Below, piece by piece: positions 53,684 to 63,430 of a stretch of DNA of 64,000 nucleotides (the stretch's first letter is position 1; every line of letters begins with the position of its first letter). The notes under the pieces were generated by a model. The model had not been told where the DNA came from and made no database searches. It worked only from the letters and a program-made list of their open reading frames with translations. The stretch covers positions 20,890 to 84,889 of the forward strand of contig CAYMCO010000023.1 in assembly GCA_964388955.1 (NCBI GenBank). The letters are read 5' to 3'. The DNA is from CAYMCO01 sp964388955 (GTDB lineage Bacteria > Chloroflexota > Anaerolineae > Anaerolineales > E44-bin32). Made by a program: the position numbers and the translations under genes.

Positions 53684-54712
53684 TTGCCGATGCGTGGGCG
53701 AAGAGATTTGGGGATTGGCAGCGAGAAGCAGGATCTTCGGATTGTAGAAATTCTCGGGCCCTCTGATCATGTAGATCCCGGTCAGAAGAACCTCGGCCTA
53801 TTCTCAACTCTGCCGACTCCCATCTCTCTTGATTTCCTCATTCTTCCTCAGTGCCTGGTACCTTTGCGGGTCGGAGCCGAATCGACTATCAACCTGGTGG
53901 CTTCGCGCTTCTCAGTTACCTGGCCTAGCTCAAGCCTAGCTCCCCATGAAGATGATCGCATCCATACTCCATCAGGTGAGTCTTCAACTGCGTATGCAAC
54001 AGCGTTCGTCCTCAAGGAATTGGCCTACCTGCCCTTGCGCCTGGTCGATGGAGCATCTTTTGATGAGATTCGCTCCCCACTGCTACCGCTTCCGTCTGCC
54101 CTTGATCCGGGCGAGGCGCTCTGTCTCCAGATCATTGTCCTGAAGAGAGATTCTCTGGATTGGCTGCCTTAGGTCCAACAACGGCTGAAAACGGAGATCC
54201 AGCGCGGATATATGCTTGCCGGAAATTGTGGGAATACGACTGGCGGATAGGCTGCCGTCCGCGGCCCCGAACCTGCTGAGCTCAACCTGAAACAGGGATT
54301 TCTGTTCTTGTCGCTCGTATTGGGAGCGCTTGGATCGTGCCTCCTGATTCTCGCGCGAGACGTAATACGGGTCGTTCTCGGGTTTCCCCTTGTTCTTATA
54401 GGAGGCGGACTTCTCTGGCGTTTGCTGAGAGAGACAGACTACGGATGGCAACGGGCGGATCTCTCGCTCGTCCGGCAGAAGGTCATCGAGCAAGAGGTGT
54501 ACTACAGGGTCGCGATTCGCGCTCAGGCTTGGGCTTCCTCTGTGGAACGGGGAGGAGAGCTGCTCGGATCTGCTCCTGAGTGGCTCCGCCAACAGTTGGC
54601 GAGAGAAGAGGAGGGGGAAACAAGTTCCAACATCGTGAATGGTGTGCTCGCAAAGGCCGGCCGCCTGCCCTCCGCAAGCGCAGCATTGGAAGGATCAAGA
54701 GGCTCCGTTTAG
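53684..54712 (+). pseudogene. Decayed conjugation/T4SS-type membrane protein fragments (tentative)
   Basis: Two stretches look like parts of one gene. The first (53684-54172) includes TAYATAFVLKELAYLPLRLVDGASFDEIRSPLLPL and LDPGEALCLQIIVLKR. The second (54251-54712) has AAVRGPEPAELNLKQGF, two membrane helices, and YRVAIRAQAWASSVERGGELL. This order reminds me of large T4SS-associated VirB4/VirD4-like proteins of Chloroflexota, but the ATPase part is absent and stops separate the pieces. Low certainty; it may be an unrelated membrane protein. Confidence 0.35.
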
Positions 54713-55289
54713 GGTGTAAAAAAGATCGAAAGGGCCCATTGCAGGGAGCGCCCTGGCTGACCGAGCATCTCAGCCGGGCGCCTGTCCTTATAGGGATCGA
54801 CACGGCGCGGTCTCCATCCAAAGGTGGGGACCGCCTCACGTTAATGGGGAGGGGGAATGATGGACGACAGCGTTGAAACGAAGAATGAGGGGATCTCGAT
54901 GTCAATGCCGATTGAAAACAACCCGAAAGCGCTCTGCCTGGAAAGGTAACGGAGCCAGCACAACCGCTGTGGGATGCGTTGGCGCCTGAACATCACATCT
55001 CCGATCCTGTCCGGCGCCTGTGTCGATCCTGGGGGAGGGAATATGGATGGGGGGCGACGTCGCCCCCACAAGCGCCGCGGGTGAATCCCGCCCTGCGATG
55101 CCGGCGCACGCGAATTCTCCACTCACGCCCCGGAACCATGGGCTGCCCTGACGAGGAGCCCATAGGCCCGCCACGAAACAGCGGATGTGGCGGCCCTTCA
55201 CTGAAAGTTGCCCATCGCTTAGATCTGATATATAATATCTACGATTTCATATCTGATCCGCCTGATCGAATGATGGGGAGAGTCGAAGC
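54713..55289. other. Intergenic with palindrome and GntR promoter region
   Basis: No gene recognised. A perfect 18-base palindrome GGGGGCGAC/GTCGCCCCC lies at 55050-55067. The AT-rich promoter of the GntR-type gene is at 55221-55260. Confidence 0.45.
55221..55260 (+). promoter_or_regulatory. Probable promoter/operator of the GntR-led operon
   Basis: TATAAT (55231-55236) lies inside the palindrome GATATATAATATC (55227-55239), flanked by direct copies of ATCTGAT (55222 and 55251). Such a palindrome over the -10 box, ~50 bases before a FadR-type regulator, fits autorepression. Confidence 0.5.
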
Positions 55290-56042
55290 ATGCAATTGAC
55301 TCCGGTCGCAAAGGTGTCGCAGCCCAAATCGCTGGCGACACTTACCTATGAGGCGATTCGCGAAAACATCATCGCCGGATACTTCAAGCCGGGAGATTGG
55401 CTCCGCCAGGATGAGCTATCAGAGATGCTCGGCGTAAGCCCCACACCGATCCGACAGGCTCTGGAGCGGATGATCGTTGAGGGCCTCGTAGAGCGCGTGC
55501 CGAATAGAGGTGTCCGAGTAATCAGAGTCAGTAGAGGTGAGATTGCAGAGGTATACAGCTTTCGCCTGCTGCTGGAACCGATGATCTTTCGGCTGGCGGC
55601 GCTCAATATCACCCGAAGAGAGATCGACGAACTCCAAGAGATCGTCGACGAATCCGCGTCCATGAATTCCCTCGATGATATGGCGGCCCGCCGGCAGCTA
55701 AATCGCAGATTTCATATGCTGATCTGCGAGGCCTCCAAAAGTCCCATGCTGAATAAGCTGTACGAGATTGTGTGGAATCGATTTCCGGATTGGACGCTTT
55801 ATGAGGGCTATTTCCGCCGGAAGGACAGGGTGAAGGGCAAACTTGACCGGGAAGTCAGCGAACACCTGGCGTTGATCCAGGCGCTCGCTTCTGGCGATCC
55901 TGATCAAGCCGAGAAATTCGCCTACGAGAATATTCAGGATTTCTTGCACGATGATCTCATTGAAATCCTGGATATTCCTCCGGAAACTCTGGAGGAGAAG
56001 CAGGAGCAGCTATGGCCGAGGTTTGGGCCACTCATCGAGTAG
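55290..56042 (+). CDS. GntR-family regulator with FCD ligand domain (FadR type)
   Basis: 250 residues. Winged helix at ~15-85 (LTYEAIRENIIAGYFKPGDWLRQDELSEMLGVSPTPIRQALERMIVEGLVERVPNRGVRV) and an all-helical FCD domain (~95-230) with NRRFHMLICEAS and HLALIQALASGD, the His/Asp positions that bind metal and an organic acid. It probably represses the downstream catabolic/transport genes. The next gene starts 129 bases later on the same strand. Confidence 0.92.
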   Translation: MQLTPVAKVSQPKSLATLTYEAIRENIIAGYFKPGDWLRQDELSEMLGVSPTPIRQALERMIVEGLVERVPNRGVRVIRVSRGEIAEVYSFRLLLEPMIFRLAALNITRREIDELQEIVDESASMNSLDDMAARRQLNRRFHMLICEASKSPMLNKLYEIVWNRFPDWTLYEGYFRRKDRVKGKLDREVSEHLALIQALASGDPDQAEKFAYENIQDFLHDDLIEILDIPPETLEEKQEQLWPRFGPLIE

Positions 56043-56171
56043 TTCAAGGAGAATATCAGCGCCGTCGGATCTCGATCACGCATGTCCCGCGAACCGCTCG
56101 TGCGGATGATGGATTCGAGCTTCTTACCGGATCCGCAAGGTCATGACCAATACTCGTCAGGAGGCCACTGC

Positions 56172-57638
56172 ATGACCGCGAAGTACAGATACCAATGGTA
56201 CCAGCAGATCTTCGACAAGATCCCCGAAATCCATGCGGAAGCGCTGGAGATGGCTGAAGAGATCGGCCTGAAAGAAGTCCGAGGTCGGGTCGGCCTCTAT
56301 CCGGGCAGTTCGACGTGCCCGGGGCCAATGCCGGATTACGTCCTGGATGTGGTCATTGGGTCGAATAAGATCCCCGTTTTTCCCATGAGGAGGGCGGAGG
56401 ACAGATTCCGTGAAGTGGTGAAGGACATCTTCGGGGATGAATATGATGGCGTTGTCACGAATACCTGTGAGGCCGGTCTCCGATTGGCATACGAGACTCT
56501 GTTCGCCCCGCCAACAATGCGAAAAGGTGAAGCCTACCGGGGGCGATTCATAACGCCATATGGGGAGGACCATGAGTATATTGCCTCTTACGGTCGACCG
56601 TTTCCCCCCAAGTACAAGGGATTATTCATTGATCGAAGCGCATCGGCTGGGGAATTCGGGGTCGAGGGGAAAAGCTTGCCAAACCTGGATTCGATTATCG
56701 TGCGGTTGGCGGGGGCCAGATATGAGGGCCATGGAATCAAATTCGGCACGGTGCCGCTGCTGACGAGACTTGAGCACCGTAAATCGTTCGAGCGAATTGT
56801 CAGAATAGCTGAGACGCATGCTTCTCGATTGGTCGGATTTACGGCCGTTTCCTACGACACCCCGGGATATGGGGCGAACGAGACGGACGAGCTTGAGGTT
56901 CCCCTGTTGATGAGCATGATCGGTGAATTTGCGAAGAGCCTTGATCTCCCTTTTATCGTGGATAGTGCCGGAGCCGTGCCCGGGTTGTGTTCGTCCCCGA
57001 AGGACATGGGCGCCAGCGTGATGCTCTGGAGCACCGACAAGCCCATCAGGGCGCCCATCAGTGGGCTCATGGTTGGAGAAGAGGAAGTGATGCTGACGGT
57101 GCGCAAGGCCTTCGGGCTTGGAGGCGAGAGGTATGGGGAGACTTCATCACATGGGAAAGCGTTGTTCTCACTGGCCGATCCCGGTCGAGACGCGGTTGTC
57201 GGACTTACGGCCATACTGGAAATCATCCGGGATGATCCCGAGAGAATAAAGCGACCAATTGATGACATGCATCAGATAGTCTCTGAGGAGTTTGGGCATT
57301 TCGAGTACCAACGATTTCTTGAGGACATGATCATAACCAAGAGCTATGGCTTCGGTGGGATTGAGATCAATTATGAACAGACATGGAAAGATGGGGAATT
57401 CGGCATTCCGATTTTCACGCTGGAGGACATGTTCACCAATACGAATCCCATCATGTCCGCCCTTGGACATGTGGGTATCTATCCAGCGACCATTTACAGC
57501 GGAAACATGATCCTCGCTCCGGGCCTGGGGACGTTGGACGAGAATGGTGAGCTCATGGAAGAACCCACCAGGCTTGCTGTGAGGGCGCTCGTAAGATCGA
57601 CAGAAATAGTGTGCAAAGCGGCCGGCCTACAGCCCTGA
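56172..57638 (+). CDS. PLP-dependent fold-type I enzyme, selenocysteine-synthase (SelA)-like
   Basis: 488 residues. Cofactor aspartate in FIVDSAGAVPG (Asp264) and PLP lysine in WSTDKPIRAPISGLMVG (Lys290), an arrangement like SelA/DgaE-type enzymes (SxDKxxxGPxxGxIxG). Other steps: VVTNTCEAGLRLAYE (95-109) as the phosphate loop. The N-terminal tRNA-binding domain of SelA is not obvious, so a catabolic lyase or amino-acid eliminase is more likely than selenocysteine synthesis. AGGAGG (56159-56164) selects ATG 56172; ATG 56082 is also in frame. Exact reaction unknown. Confidence 0.72.
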   Translation: MTAKYRYQWYQQIFDKIPEIHAEALEMAEEIGLKEVRGRVGLYPGSSTCPGPMPDYVLDVVIGSNKIPVFPMRRAEDRFREVVKDIFGDEYDGVVTNTCEAGLRLAYETLFAPPTMRKGEAYRGRFITPYGEDHEYIASYGRPFPPKYKGLFIDRSASAGEFGVEGKSLPNLDSIIVRLAGARYEGHGIKFGTVPLLTRLEHRKSFERIVRIAETHASRLVGFTAVSYDTPGYGANETDELEVPLLMSMIGEFAKSLDLPFIVDSAGAVPGLCSSPKDMGASVMLWSTDKPIRAPISGLMVGEEEVMLTVRKAFGLGGERYGETSSHGKALFSLADPGRDAVVGLTAILEIIRDDPERIKRPIDDMHQIVSEEFGHFEYQRFLEDMIITKSYGFGGIEINYEQTWKDGEFGIPIFTLEDMFTNTNPIMSALGHVGIYPATIYSGNMILAPGLGTLDENGELMEEPTRLAVRALVRSTEIVCKAAGLQP

Positions 57639-57780
57639 TGCGAGCCGGATAACGGAAACATTGGGCCAATTCAGAGGTGCGAGGGGGCTTCAGGAATTCG
57701 ATGCGGCAAGAGGCGATCAGCTTCTCCGGTCGCAGCGGCTCATTCGCACATCTGGTTTGAAAATGGCGGAGGGAGGATGC

Positions 57781-58911
57781 ATGAGAGAGTTTCAGCCTTT
57801 CGACCTTGAGAGGATCATGAACAAATGGGAGAACCGGGTTGAATATAACCTCACCGAAAGCGGCGTCCATCCAATCGGGCTGAGGGAACTCCTGAATGAT
57901 CCCGGGCTGGAAACCGAGCTGCTTGAGACCACACTCGGATATCCCGAATGCAACGGTTCTAGAGAACTTCGCGAGAATATCGCCAGGTTATACCCTGGCG
58001 CCGACGCCAGCAATGTATTGGTCACGCTCGGGTGTGCCGAGGCCAATTTTCTCAGCGTTCAAACAGTCCTTGTCCCGGGAGATGAGGTACTGGTCATGAT
58101 TCCGAACTATCTCCAGATTTGGGGGCTTGCCCATAACCTCGGACTGAATCGTTCGGCCTTCCATCTATGCGAAGACGAGGGTTGGGCCACCGACCTCGAC
58201 GAGCTGGAGACCAAAGCGTCAGCAAATACGAGACTGATCGCAATCTGCAATCCAAACAACCCGACCGGCCACATCCTCTCGACGTCTGAGATGGAATCGA
58301 TCATCGGCACAGCGGACCGATCGGGCGCGTGGATCCTGGCGGATGAAACGTACGCAGGCACAGAGCGTCTGATGGATGATGACACGCCGACATTCTGGGG
58401 CACCTATGAGCGCGTTCTTGTCACTTCCAGCCTGAGCAAGGCCTATGGCCTCCCCGGCCTTCGCATAGGATGGGTGGTTGGGCCGGCCGAAGTGATCGAG
58501 GATATCTGGGAGCGGCACGACTACGCAGCGATCAGCACAACGATGCTATCCAACAGGCTGGGTGCCATTGCGCTCTCACCGCAGATCCGGCCCCAATTAA
58601 TCCGGCGAGGGCGGGAATACATCCGCCAAGGCTATTCGACTCTTGAAGACTGGATAGCTGAAGAGCAGGGGGAGTTCAATGTGGTACCGCCGCAGGCTGC
58701 TGCAATAGCATTCGTTCGTTACAAAATCGAGATGAGCTCCTCCCGGTTGGTAGACCAGCTCATTTCCAGGGAGAGCGTATTCGTTGTCCCTGGCGACTGC
58801 TTTGGGGTTGATCGACATCTCCGCATCAGTTTTGGGATGCCCCAGGCATATCTTCGAACAGGCCTTGAGCGGATAGGCTCCGTAGTCGCCGAGCTCAAAA
58901 GAACGATCTGA
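57781..58911 (+). CDS. Class I/II PLP aminotransferase
   Basis: 376 residues, usual length. PYP-fold motifs: NPNNPTG (157-163), ADETYAG with Asp188 and Tyr191, and SSLSKAYGLPGLRIGW with PLP Lys220. GGAGGGAGGA just before ATG 57781 fixes the start. It follows the SelA-like gene by 142 bases and precedes the ornithine-cyclodeaminase-like gene, so it probably moves the amino group of the compound imported by the ABC system downstream. The amino-acid specificity cannot be read. Confidence 0.9.
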   Translation: MREFQPFDLERIMNKWENRVEYNLTESGVHPIGLRELLNDPGLETELLETTLGYPECNGSRELRENIARLYPGADASNVLVTLGCAEANFLSVQTVLVPGDEVLVMIPNYLQIWGLAHNLGLNRSAFHLCEDEGWATDLDELETKASANTRLIAICNPNNPTGHILSTSEMESIIGTADRSGAWILADETYAGTERLMDDDTPTFWGTYERVLVTSSLSKAYGLPGLRIGWVVGPAEVIEDIWERHDYAAISTTMLSNRLGAIALSPQIRPQLIRRGREYIRQGYSTLEDWIAEEQGEFNVVPPQAAAIAFVRYKIEMSSSRLVDQLISRESVFVVPGDCFGVDRHLRISFGMPQAYLRTGLERIGSVVAELKRTI

Positions 58912-58981
58912 CTTGCATGTGGGGAGAGTTCAGGCCGGGCAATCCAACAAGGGCAAGAGATCTCGGGGGAGACGTACGAGG

Positions 58982-59971
58982 ATGAAGATAACCATTCTGC
59001 GGGAAGACGAGCTTCGAAAATCCGTGGGCATTGACCTTGCTTCGATCAAGGTGGTGGAAGAAGGCTTCACATACTTGGCGCGCGGCAAGGCATCCGTACC
59101 ACCGATTGTGGGTATCGAGGTTCCGGAACGCAGGGGAGAGCTGGACATCAAGAGTGCCGTCATTGAGGGACTCGAGCGTTTTGCCATAAAGATCGCCTCG
59201 GGCTTCTACGCCAATGAGATGGATGGCCTTCCTGTGGCCAGCGGGATGATGATTCTCATCAACAGCAGGACAGGATATCCAGAAGCTGCGCTGTTTGACA
59301 ATGGGTATCTCACCCAGGTTCGTACAGCAGCGGCAGGGGCAGTCGCGGCCAGATATCTCGCCAATCAGGAAATCGGAACAGTAGGGGTCATCGGCGCAGG
59401 ATTGCAGGGAAGATATCAGGTCCAGGCTCTCGGCAGGGTCCGGGAATTCAAACGAGTCTTGGTGTTCGATTCAGATCCTGAAAAAGCAGCCCAATATGCG
59501 GTTAAGATGGCCGAGACGTTGGGGGTGGACGTCTTATCCATGAACCGGCCGGATGGCCTGGTTGCAGAGAGCGATCTCGTTGTGACGGCCACACCGTCCC
59601 GGACTCCCTACTTCCAGGCATCCTGGCTGCATCCAGGACTTCATCTCACGGCGATGGGATCTGACATGGCGGAGAAGCAGGAGCTGCACGCCGAAGTCTT
59701 GTCGCTTGCGGATGTCGTGTGCTGCGACCTGAAATCACAATGTGCCGTGAGAGGAGAACTTCACCACGCGATGGATCAGGGGTTTATCACGTCCGAGGAT
59801 CGGATTCTTGAGCTGGGTGAATTGATCCTGGGTCGCGTCACGGGACGAACTCAGCGAACAGATATCACTGTCTGTGATTTGACCGGGGTTGGTGTCCAGG
59901 ATACGGCAATTGCCAATCTTGCCTACAAGGAGGCTAGAAGTTTGGGCCTGGGAGTTGAGATGGAGGTCTAA
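58982..59971 (+). CDS. Ornithine cyclodeaminase / mu-crystallin family protein
   Basis: 329 residues. Substrate-binding start (ILREDELRKSVGIDLASIKVVEEGFTYLARGKAS), ALFDNGYLTQVRTAAAGAVAARYLA (~100-125), then the Rossmann motif GVIGAGLQGRYQVQALG (~132-148). The family includes ornithine and lysine cyclodeaminases, pyrroline-2-carboxylate reductases and alanine dehydrogenases, all NAD(P)-dependent and acting on amino or imino acids. GGGGGAG lies ~10 bases before ATG 58982. Together with the aminotransferase and SelA-like enzyme it suggests breakdown of an unusual amino acid. Confidence 0.9.
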   Translation: MKITILREDELRKSVGIDLASIKVVEEGFTYLARGKASVPPIVGIEVPERRGELDIKSAVIEGLERFAIKIASGFYANEMDGLPVASGMMILINSRTGYPEAALFDNGYLTQVRTAAAGAVAARYLANQEIGTVGVIGAGLQGRYQVQALGRVREFKRVLVFDSDPEKAAQYAVKMAETLGVDVLSMNRPDGLVAESDLVVTATPSRTPYFQASWLHPGLHLTAMGSDMAEKQELHAEVLSLADVVCCDLKSQCAVRGELHHAMDQGFITSEDRILELGELILGRVTGRTQRTDITVCDLTGVGVQDTAIANLAYKEARSLGLGVEMEV

Positions 59972-60167
59972 CCCCGGTAGAGAGGAGGATCTTTGCACGA
60001 TATCCATACAGGGAGTACCCGCAGCAGACTCGTCCCGGGTGCATGATTGGGATGGAACCTTAGGAGGGCGGTACATAAGTCAACCGGGAAGGGAACAAGA
60101 GAGGATGAGGGGGTCGGACATCGAAATCACCAAGGTCCGGATAGCGCAGCAGCAGGAGGATTTGGAA

Positions 60168-60986
60168 ATGAAAGTCAGGAGTGCTTTCTTGCTTATCGCT
60201 CTTCCCGTTTTTGTGATCGGGCTGGTCGCGTGCGGCCCCCAGGCGGCGGAAGAGCCCGAGGAGGCGATGACCCAAGAATGGCCGGACGTCACCGACCTTG
60301 GCGGTCGCGACATCGTTGTCGGCACCGACAACGCCTGGCCACCTTGGGCTTATATCGATAATGAAACCGGTCAACCCACAGGCTACGACTACGAGCTCTT
60401 CGATGAGATCTGCAAACGGGCGAACTGTGTTCCCGTGTTCAAAGTCTTCAGCTGGGACGGGTTCTTCGAAGCCGGCCAGGCAGGAGAATGGGACATATCC
60501 TGTTGGGGGATTACGCATACACTTGAGCGATCCAAGCTGGTCGATTACAGCGATCCCATTATCGAATATGGCGCGATCATCTTGACGAGAGCAGATGATG
60601 ACCGTGTGCACAGCCTGGACGATGTCATCAATTCGGACGTCCTGCTTGGTGGCGCTCCTGCCAGCACTGAATACCTCACCTCTGTGGATCTTGTCGGCGA
60701 GGATCGTGTGGTGGCCATCGATGCCGACCTGATGATCCCAGCATTATTGGCAGGCGATTATGATGCCATGGTCTTTGATGAAACCGGTGCGTATGGCGTC
60801 ATGACCGAATACCCGGATCAGATGAGAATTGCCGCAAGGGTGACAAGCGGCGAATATGTGGCCCTGCCAATGAGGCCGGGTTGGGAAGGAGAAGTCGCCA
60901 TCCAGGCCGCGCTCAACGAGATGTGGGCAGATGGAACGTTGGTGAGTCTTCAGAATAAGTGGTTCCCTGGGCTTGGAGAAGAATAG
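60168..60986 (+). CDS. Amino-acid ABC transporter binding lipoprotein, family 3
   Basis: 272 residues. Signal peptide with lipobox IGLVAC, then family 3 motifs: IVVGTDNAWPPWAYIDNETGQPTGYDYELFDEICKRA and WDISCWGITHTLERSKLVDYSDPI. The mature protein would sit on the outer face and pass a polar amino acid to the permease. AGGAGG (60154-60159) nine bases upstream selects ATG 60168. The ligand-contact Arg found in many family members (T-x-x-R) appears here as TLER. Followed by a hairpin. Confidence 0.92.
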   Translation: MKVRSAFLLIALPVFVIGLVACGPQAAEEPEEAMTQEWPDVTDLGGRDIVVGTDNAWPPWAYIDNETGQPTGYDYELFDEICKRANCVPVFKVFSWDGFFEAGQAGEWDISCWGITHTLERSKLVDYSDPIIEYGAIILTRADDDRVHSLDDVINSDVLLGGAPASTEYLTSVDLVGEDRVVAIDADLMIPALLAGDYDAMVFDETGAYGVMTEYPDQMRIAARVTSGEYVALPMRPGWEGEVAIQAALNEMWADGTLVSLQNKWFPGLGEE

Positions 60987-61043
60987 GCCGGCCGTGGTCG
61001 CGACCGAACTGGATTCTCTCCCCCGGATCCTTTGTGCATGAAC

Positions 61044-61079
61044 GTGGTTAGGAGGCATCACTTGCTGCCTCCTAACCAC
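61044..61079 (+). terminator. Perfect hairpin between binding protein and permease genes
   Basis: 14-base perfect arms GTGGTTAGGAGGCA (61044-61057) and TGCCTCCTAACCAC (61066-61079), eight-base loop, 57 bases after the binding-protein stop and 180 before the permease. There is no T-run, so partial termination or 3' protection of the binding-protein message is likely, giving more binding protein than permease. Confidence 0.65.
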
Positions 61080-61258
61080 AATGACATATCATGAAAGGGC
61101 TCATAGCATCTGGGATGTCAAAGGACGATTGCAGGGTTCCATGTCCCTGCGTTGAGAGGGAACGTCTACCGGCTCATTTCGCCAGTCTCTCAACCCATCG
61201 AGCACTATCGCAGCTTAAGGCATGTCGGAATCCGATCCGGAGATGGTGAGGCCCTACA

Positions 61259-62125
61259 ATGAACGAGGCCAATAGACGCAGAGAGCCGGGAGTCATTCCA
61301 AGACCGCGCTTCCTTGAAACGATGCAGTGGTATTGGATCATCATACTTCTGGCAGGTATTCTCGCATTCTATGGGATCCTTGCTGCCCCCAAGTACCGCG
61401 AAGCATTCGATTTCTTGGTTGCTGGTCTACGACTGACGATCATTATCGCCCTCGCCTGTTTCGTGATTGCAGTGTTCCTGGGGCTGATTGCAGGGCTCGG
61501 CCGAGTATCAAGCAACCCCGTCATCTATACAATCGCCTCACTCTATGTCGGTATTGTGAGAGGCATTCCCATGCTCGTCCTGATCCTCTATATCGCCTTT
61601 GTGGCTGTGCCGATCGCGATTTCGGCGGTGAACATGGTTGGCGGTTTTCTTTTGAATCTAAACATCAGTTGGGCGAGCTTGTTCAACCTGGCGACCAGCA
61701 TGAAGAACCTGTCGATAAGGGACATTGGTACAACGTTCAGGGGGATCATCGCTTTGGCCTTCAGTTATGGGGCGTTTGAAGCTGAGGTCTATCGAGCGGG
61801 CATTGAATCGATATCAAAAGGGCAGATGGAGGCGGCGCGATCCTTGGGCATGAGCTATTGGCAGGCAATGCGGCATATCATAATCCCCCAGGCTCTTCGA
61901 GTTGTCTTGCCGCCGATGGCAAATGACTTCATCGCCATGGTGAAGGATACATCGTTGGTGTCCGTCCTGGGCGTCAGTGAATTGACTCAGTTGGGCAAAC
62001 TGCATCGGGCAACTACGTTTCGGACGTACGAAATATGGAACACAGTGGCTTTTCTCTACCTGACGTTGACGCTCCTTCTCCAGCTATTCGCCAATTATCT
62101 TGCTCGAAGGATGTCAGAGGAGTGA
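61259..62125 (+). CDS. Amino-acid ABC transporter permease (HisM/GlnP type)
   Basis: 288 residues, about five to six membrane helices, with GLRLTIIIALACFVIAVFLGLIAGLGRVSSNPVI and the ATPase-contact loop EAARSLGMSYWQAMRHIIIPQALRVVLPPMAND (~198-228). A single permease gene suggests a homodimer. An extra loop (~110-160) between the helices is longer than in many GlnP proteins. The ATPase follows after 76 bases. Confidence 0.9.
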   Translation: MNEANRRREPGVIPRPRFLETMQWYWIIILLAGILAFYGILAAPKYREAFDFLVAGLRLTIIIALACFVIAVFLGLIAGLGRVSSNPVIYTIASLYVGIVRGIPMLVLILYIAFVAVPIAISAVNMVGGFLLNLNISWASLFNLATSMKNLSIRDIGTTFRGIIALAFSYGAFEAEVYRAGIESISKGQMEAARSLGMSYWQAMRHIIIPQALRVVLPPMANDFIAMVKDTSLVSVLGVSELTQLGKLHRATTFRTYEIWNTVAFLYLTLTLLLQLFANYLARRMSEE

Positions 62126-62201
62126 ACAGGCAAGAGAATCGTTGGATGAAAAAGAGTGGCCAGAGGATGAGAGTCTTAATCCTGCATACAGGGGCAGATT
62201 G

Positions 62202-62963
62202 ATGGATCCCCCGCCGATTCTAACGGTTCGGGATGTGCACAAGAGCTTTCGCCGTGGTCAAGTCGTCGCTCTTCAAGGGGTGAGTTTCGATGTGCAGCGG
62301 GGTGAAGTCTTCGTTATCGTGGGCCCAAGCGGATCGGGAAAAAGCACTCTTCTCCGATGCATAAATCATCTTGAGCCTATCGACGGCGGAAGCATCATGG
62401 TCGATGGAACGCTGCTCACAGATGAAAAGATCAACATCAATAAGGTTCGCGAAGAGGTTGGGATGGTGTTTCAGCAGTTCAACCTGTTTCCACATCTCAC
62501 CGCGTTGAGGAACATCACTCTCCCCCAGAAGATCGTCAAGAAGCGGAGCCTTGAAGAGGCAGAGGAGATCGCTCGAGATCTCCTGGCGAAGGTTCGCATT
62601 CCGGAGAAGGCAGATGCCTATCCCTCGCAGCTTTCAGGCGGTCAACAACAGCGAGTGGCGATCGCCCGGGCGCTGGCGATGCAGCCGAAGGTCATGATGT
62701 TCGATGAGCCCACATCGGCGCTGGATCCCGAGATGATCAAAGAAGTGCTCGACGTCATGCTGGACCTCGCGCGGGAGGGAATGACGATGCTGGTGGTCTC
62801 GCATGAAATGGGCTTTGTCAAAGAAGCTGCAGATCGTGTGATCTTCATGGATGAGGGCAGGATCATAGAAGAATTGACGCCCGATGAAATGAGAGCGGTG
62901 GCGGGAAACCCTGACATCGCAAAGGAGGAGAGGACAAGGAGGTTCTTTTCCAAGATTCTCTAG
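62202..62963 (+). CDS. Amino-acid ABC transporter ATP-binding protein (GlnQ type)
   Basis: 253 residues. Walker A GPSGSGKST (41-49), Q-loop GMVFQQFNLFPHLTALRN, signature LSGGQQQRVAIARALA, Walker B VMMFDEPTSALDP, and the H-loop VVSHEMGF. Drives the neighbouring permease. ATG 62202 has AGGGG nine bases upstream; the frame is open from 62100, where it would overlap the permease end, but those extra residues do not fit the family. Confidence 0.93.
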   Translation: MDPPPILTVRDVHKSFRRGQVVALQGVSFDVQRGEVFVIVGPSGSGKSTLLRCINHLEPIDGGSIMVDGTLLTDEKININKVREEVGMVFQQFNLFPHLTALRNITLPQKIVKKRSLEEAEEIARDLLAKVRIPEKADAYPSQLSGGQQQRVAIARALAMQPKVMMFDEPTSALDPEMIKEVLDVMLDLAREGMTMLVVSHEMGFVKEAADRVIFMDEGRIIEELTPDEMRAVAGNPDIAKEERTRRFFSKIL

Positions 62964-63430
62964 ACCACATTCACGAAACGAAATTCGGGTATCAGACCGT
63001 TCGGCCGAGCTCCAATGGGTGACACCTTCCTTATCGGATGATCACCAGTAGGAGATCTATTCATAGTCAGCGCAACCGGCACCACCGAATGGCGAGGTTT
63101 CTTCAACCCACCGGCGGCCATATGCCAGAGCGATAGACCCTGTGGGGCACCTGATCGACGCTTCCTGGATGCATGACCGTTGATACATTCTCTCAGCAAA
63201 CCTCGGCCGTGCCGCTGCGGTCATTCGTGCTTGTTATCCCGCGAAGTCACACGGGGAGGGTCGGCACCCCAAGGCTCATAACAACAGACAAATCGAGGCC
63301 ACTCACGTCGGTTTGGGCCTGCCGGCAAGGACCGTCGCCGATGGGATGAAAGGCTGCCATATGGAACGCATAGTTTTGGGAGGGGGTCGACACTCATTCC
63401 TGATCCTCTTGCCGCTTCTCACGAGCCTGT
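62964..63430. other. Intergenic, nothing recognised
   Basis: About 470 bases after the ATPase gene. One minus-strand frame (62960-63199) is open but has no motif. No T-run terminator seen. Confidence 0.35.
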
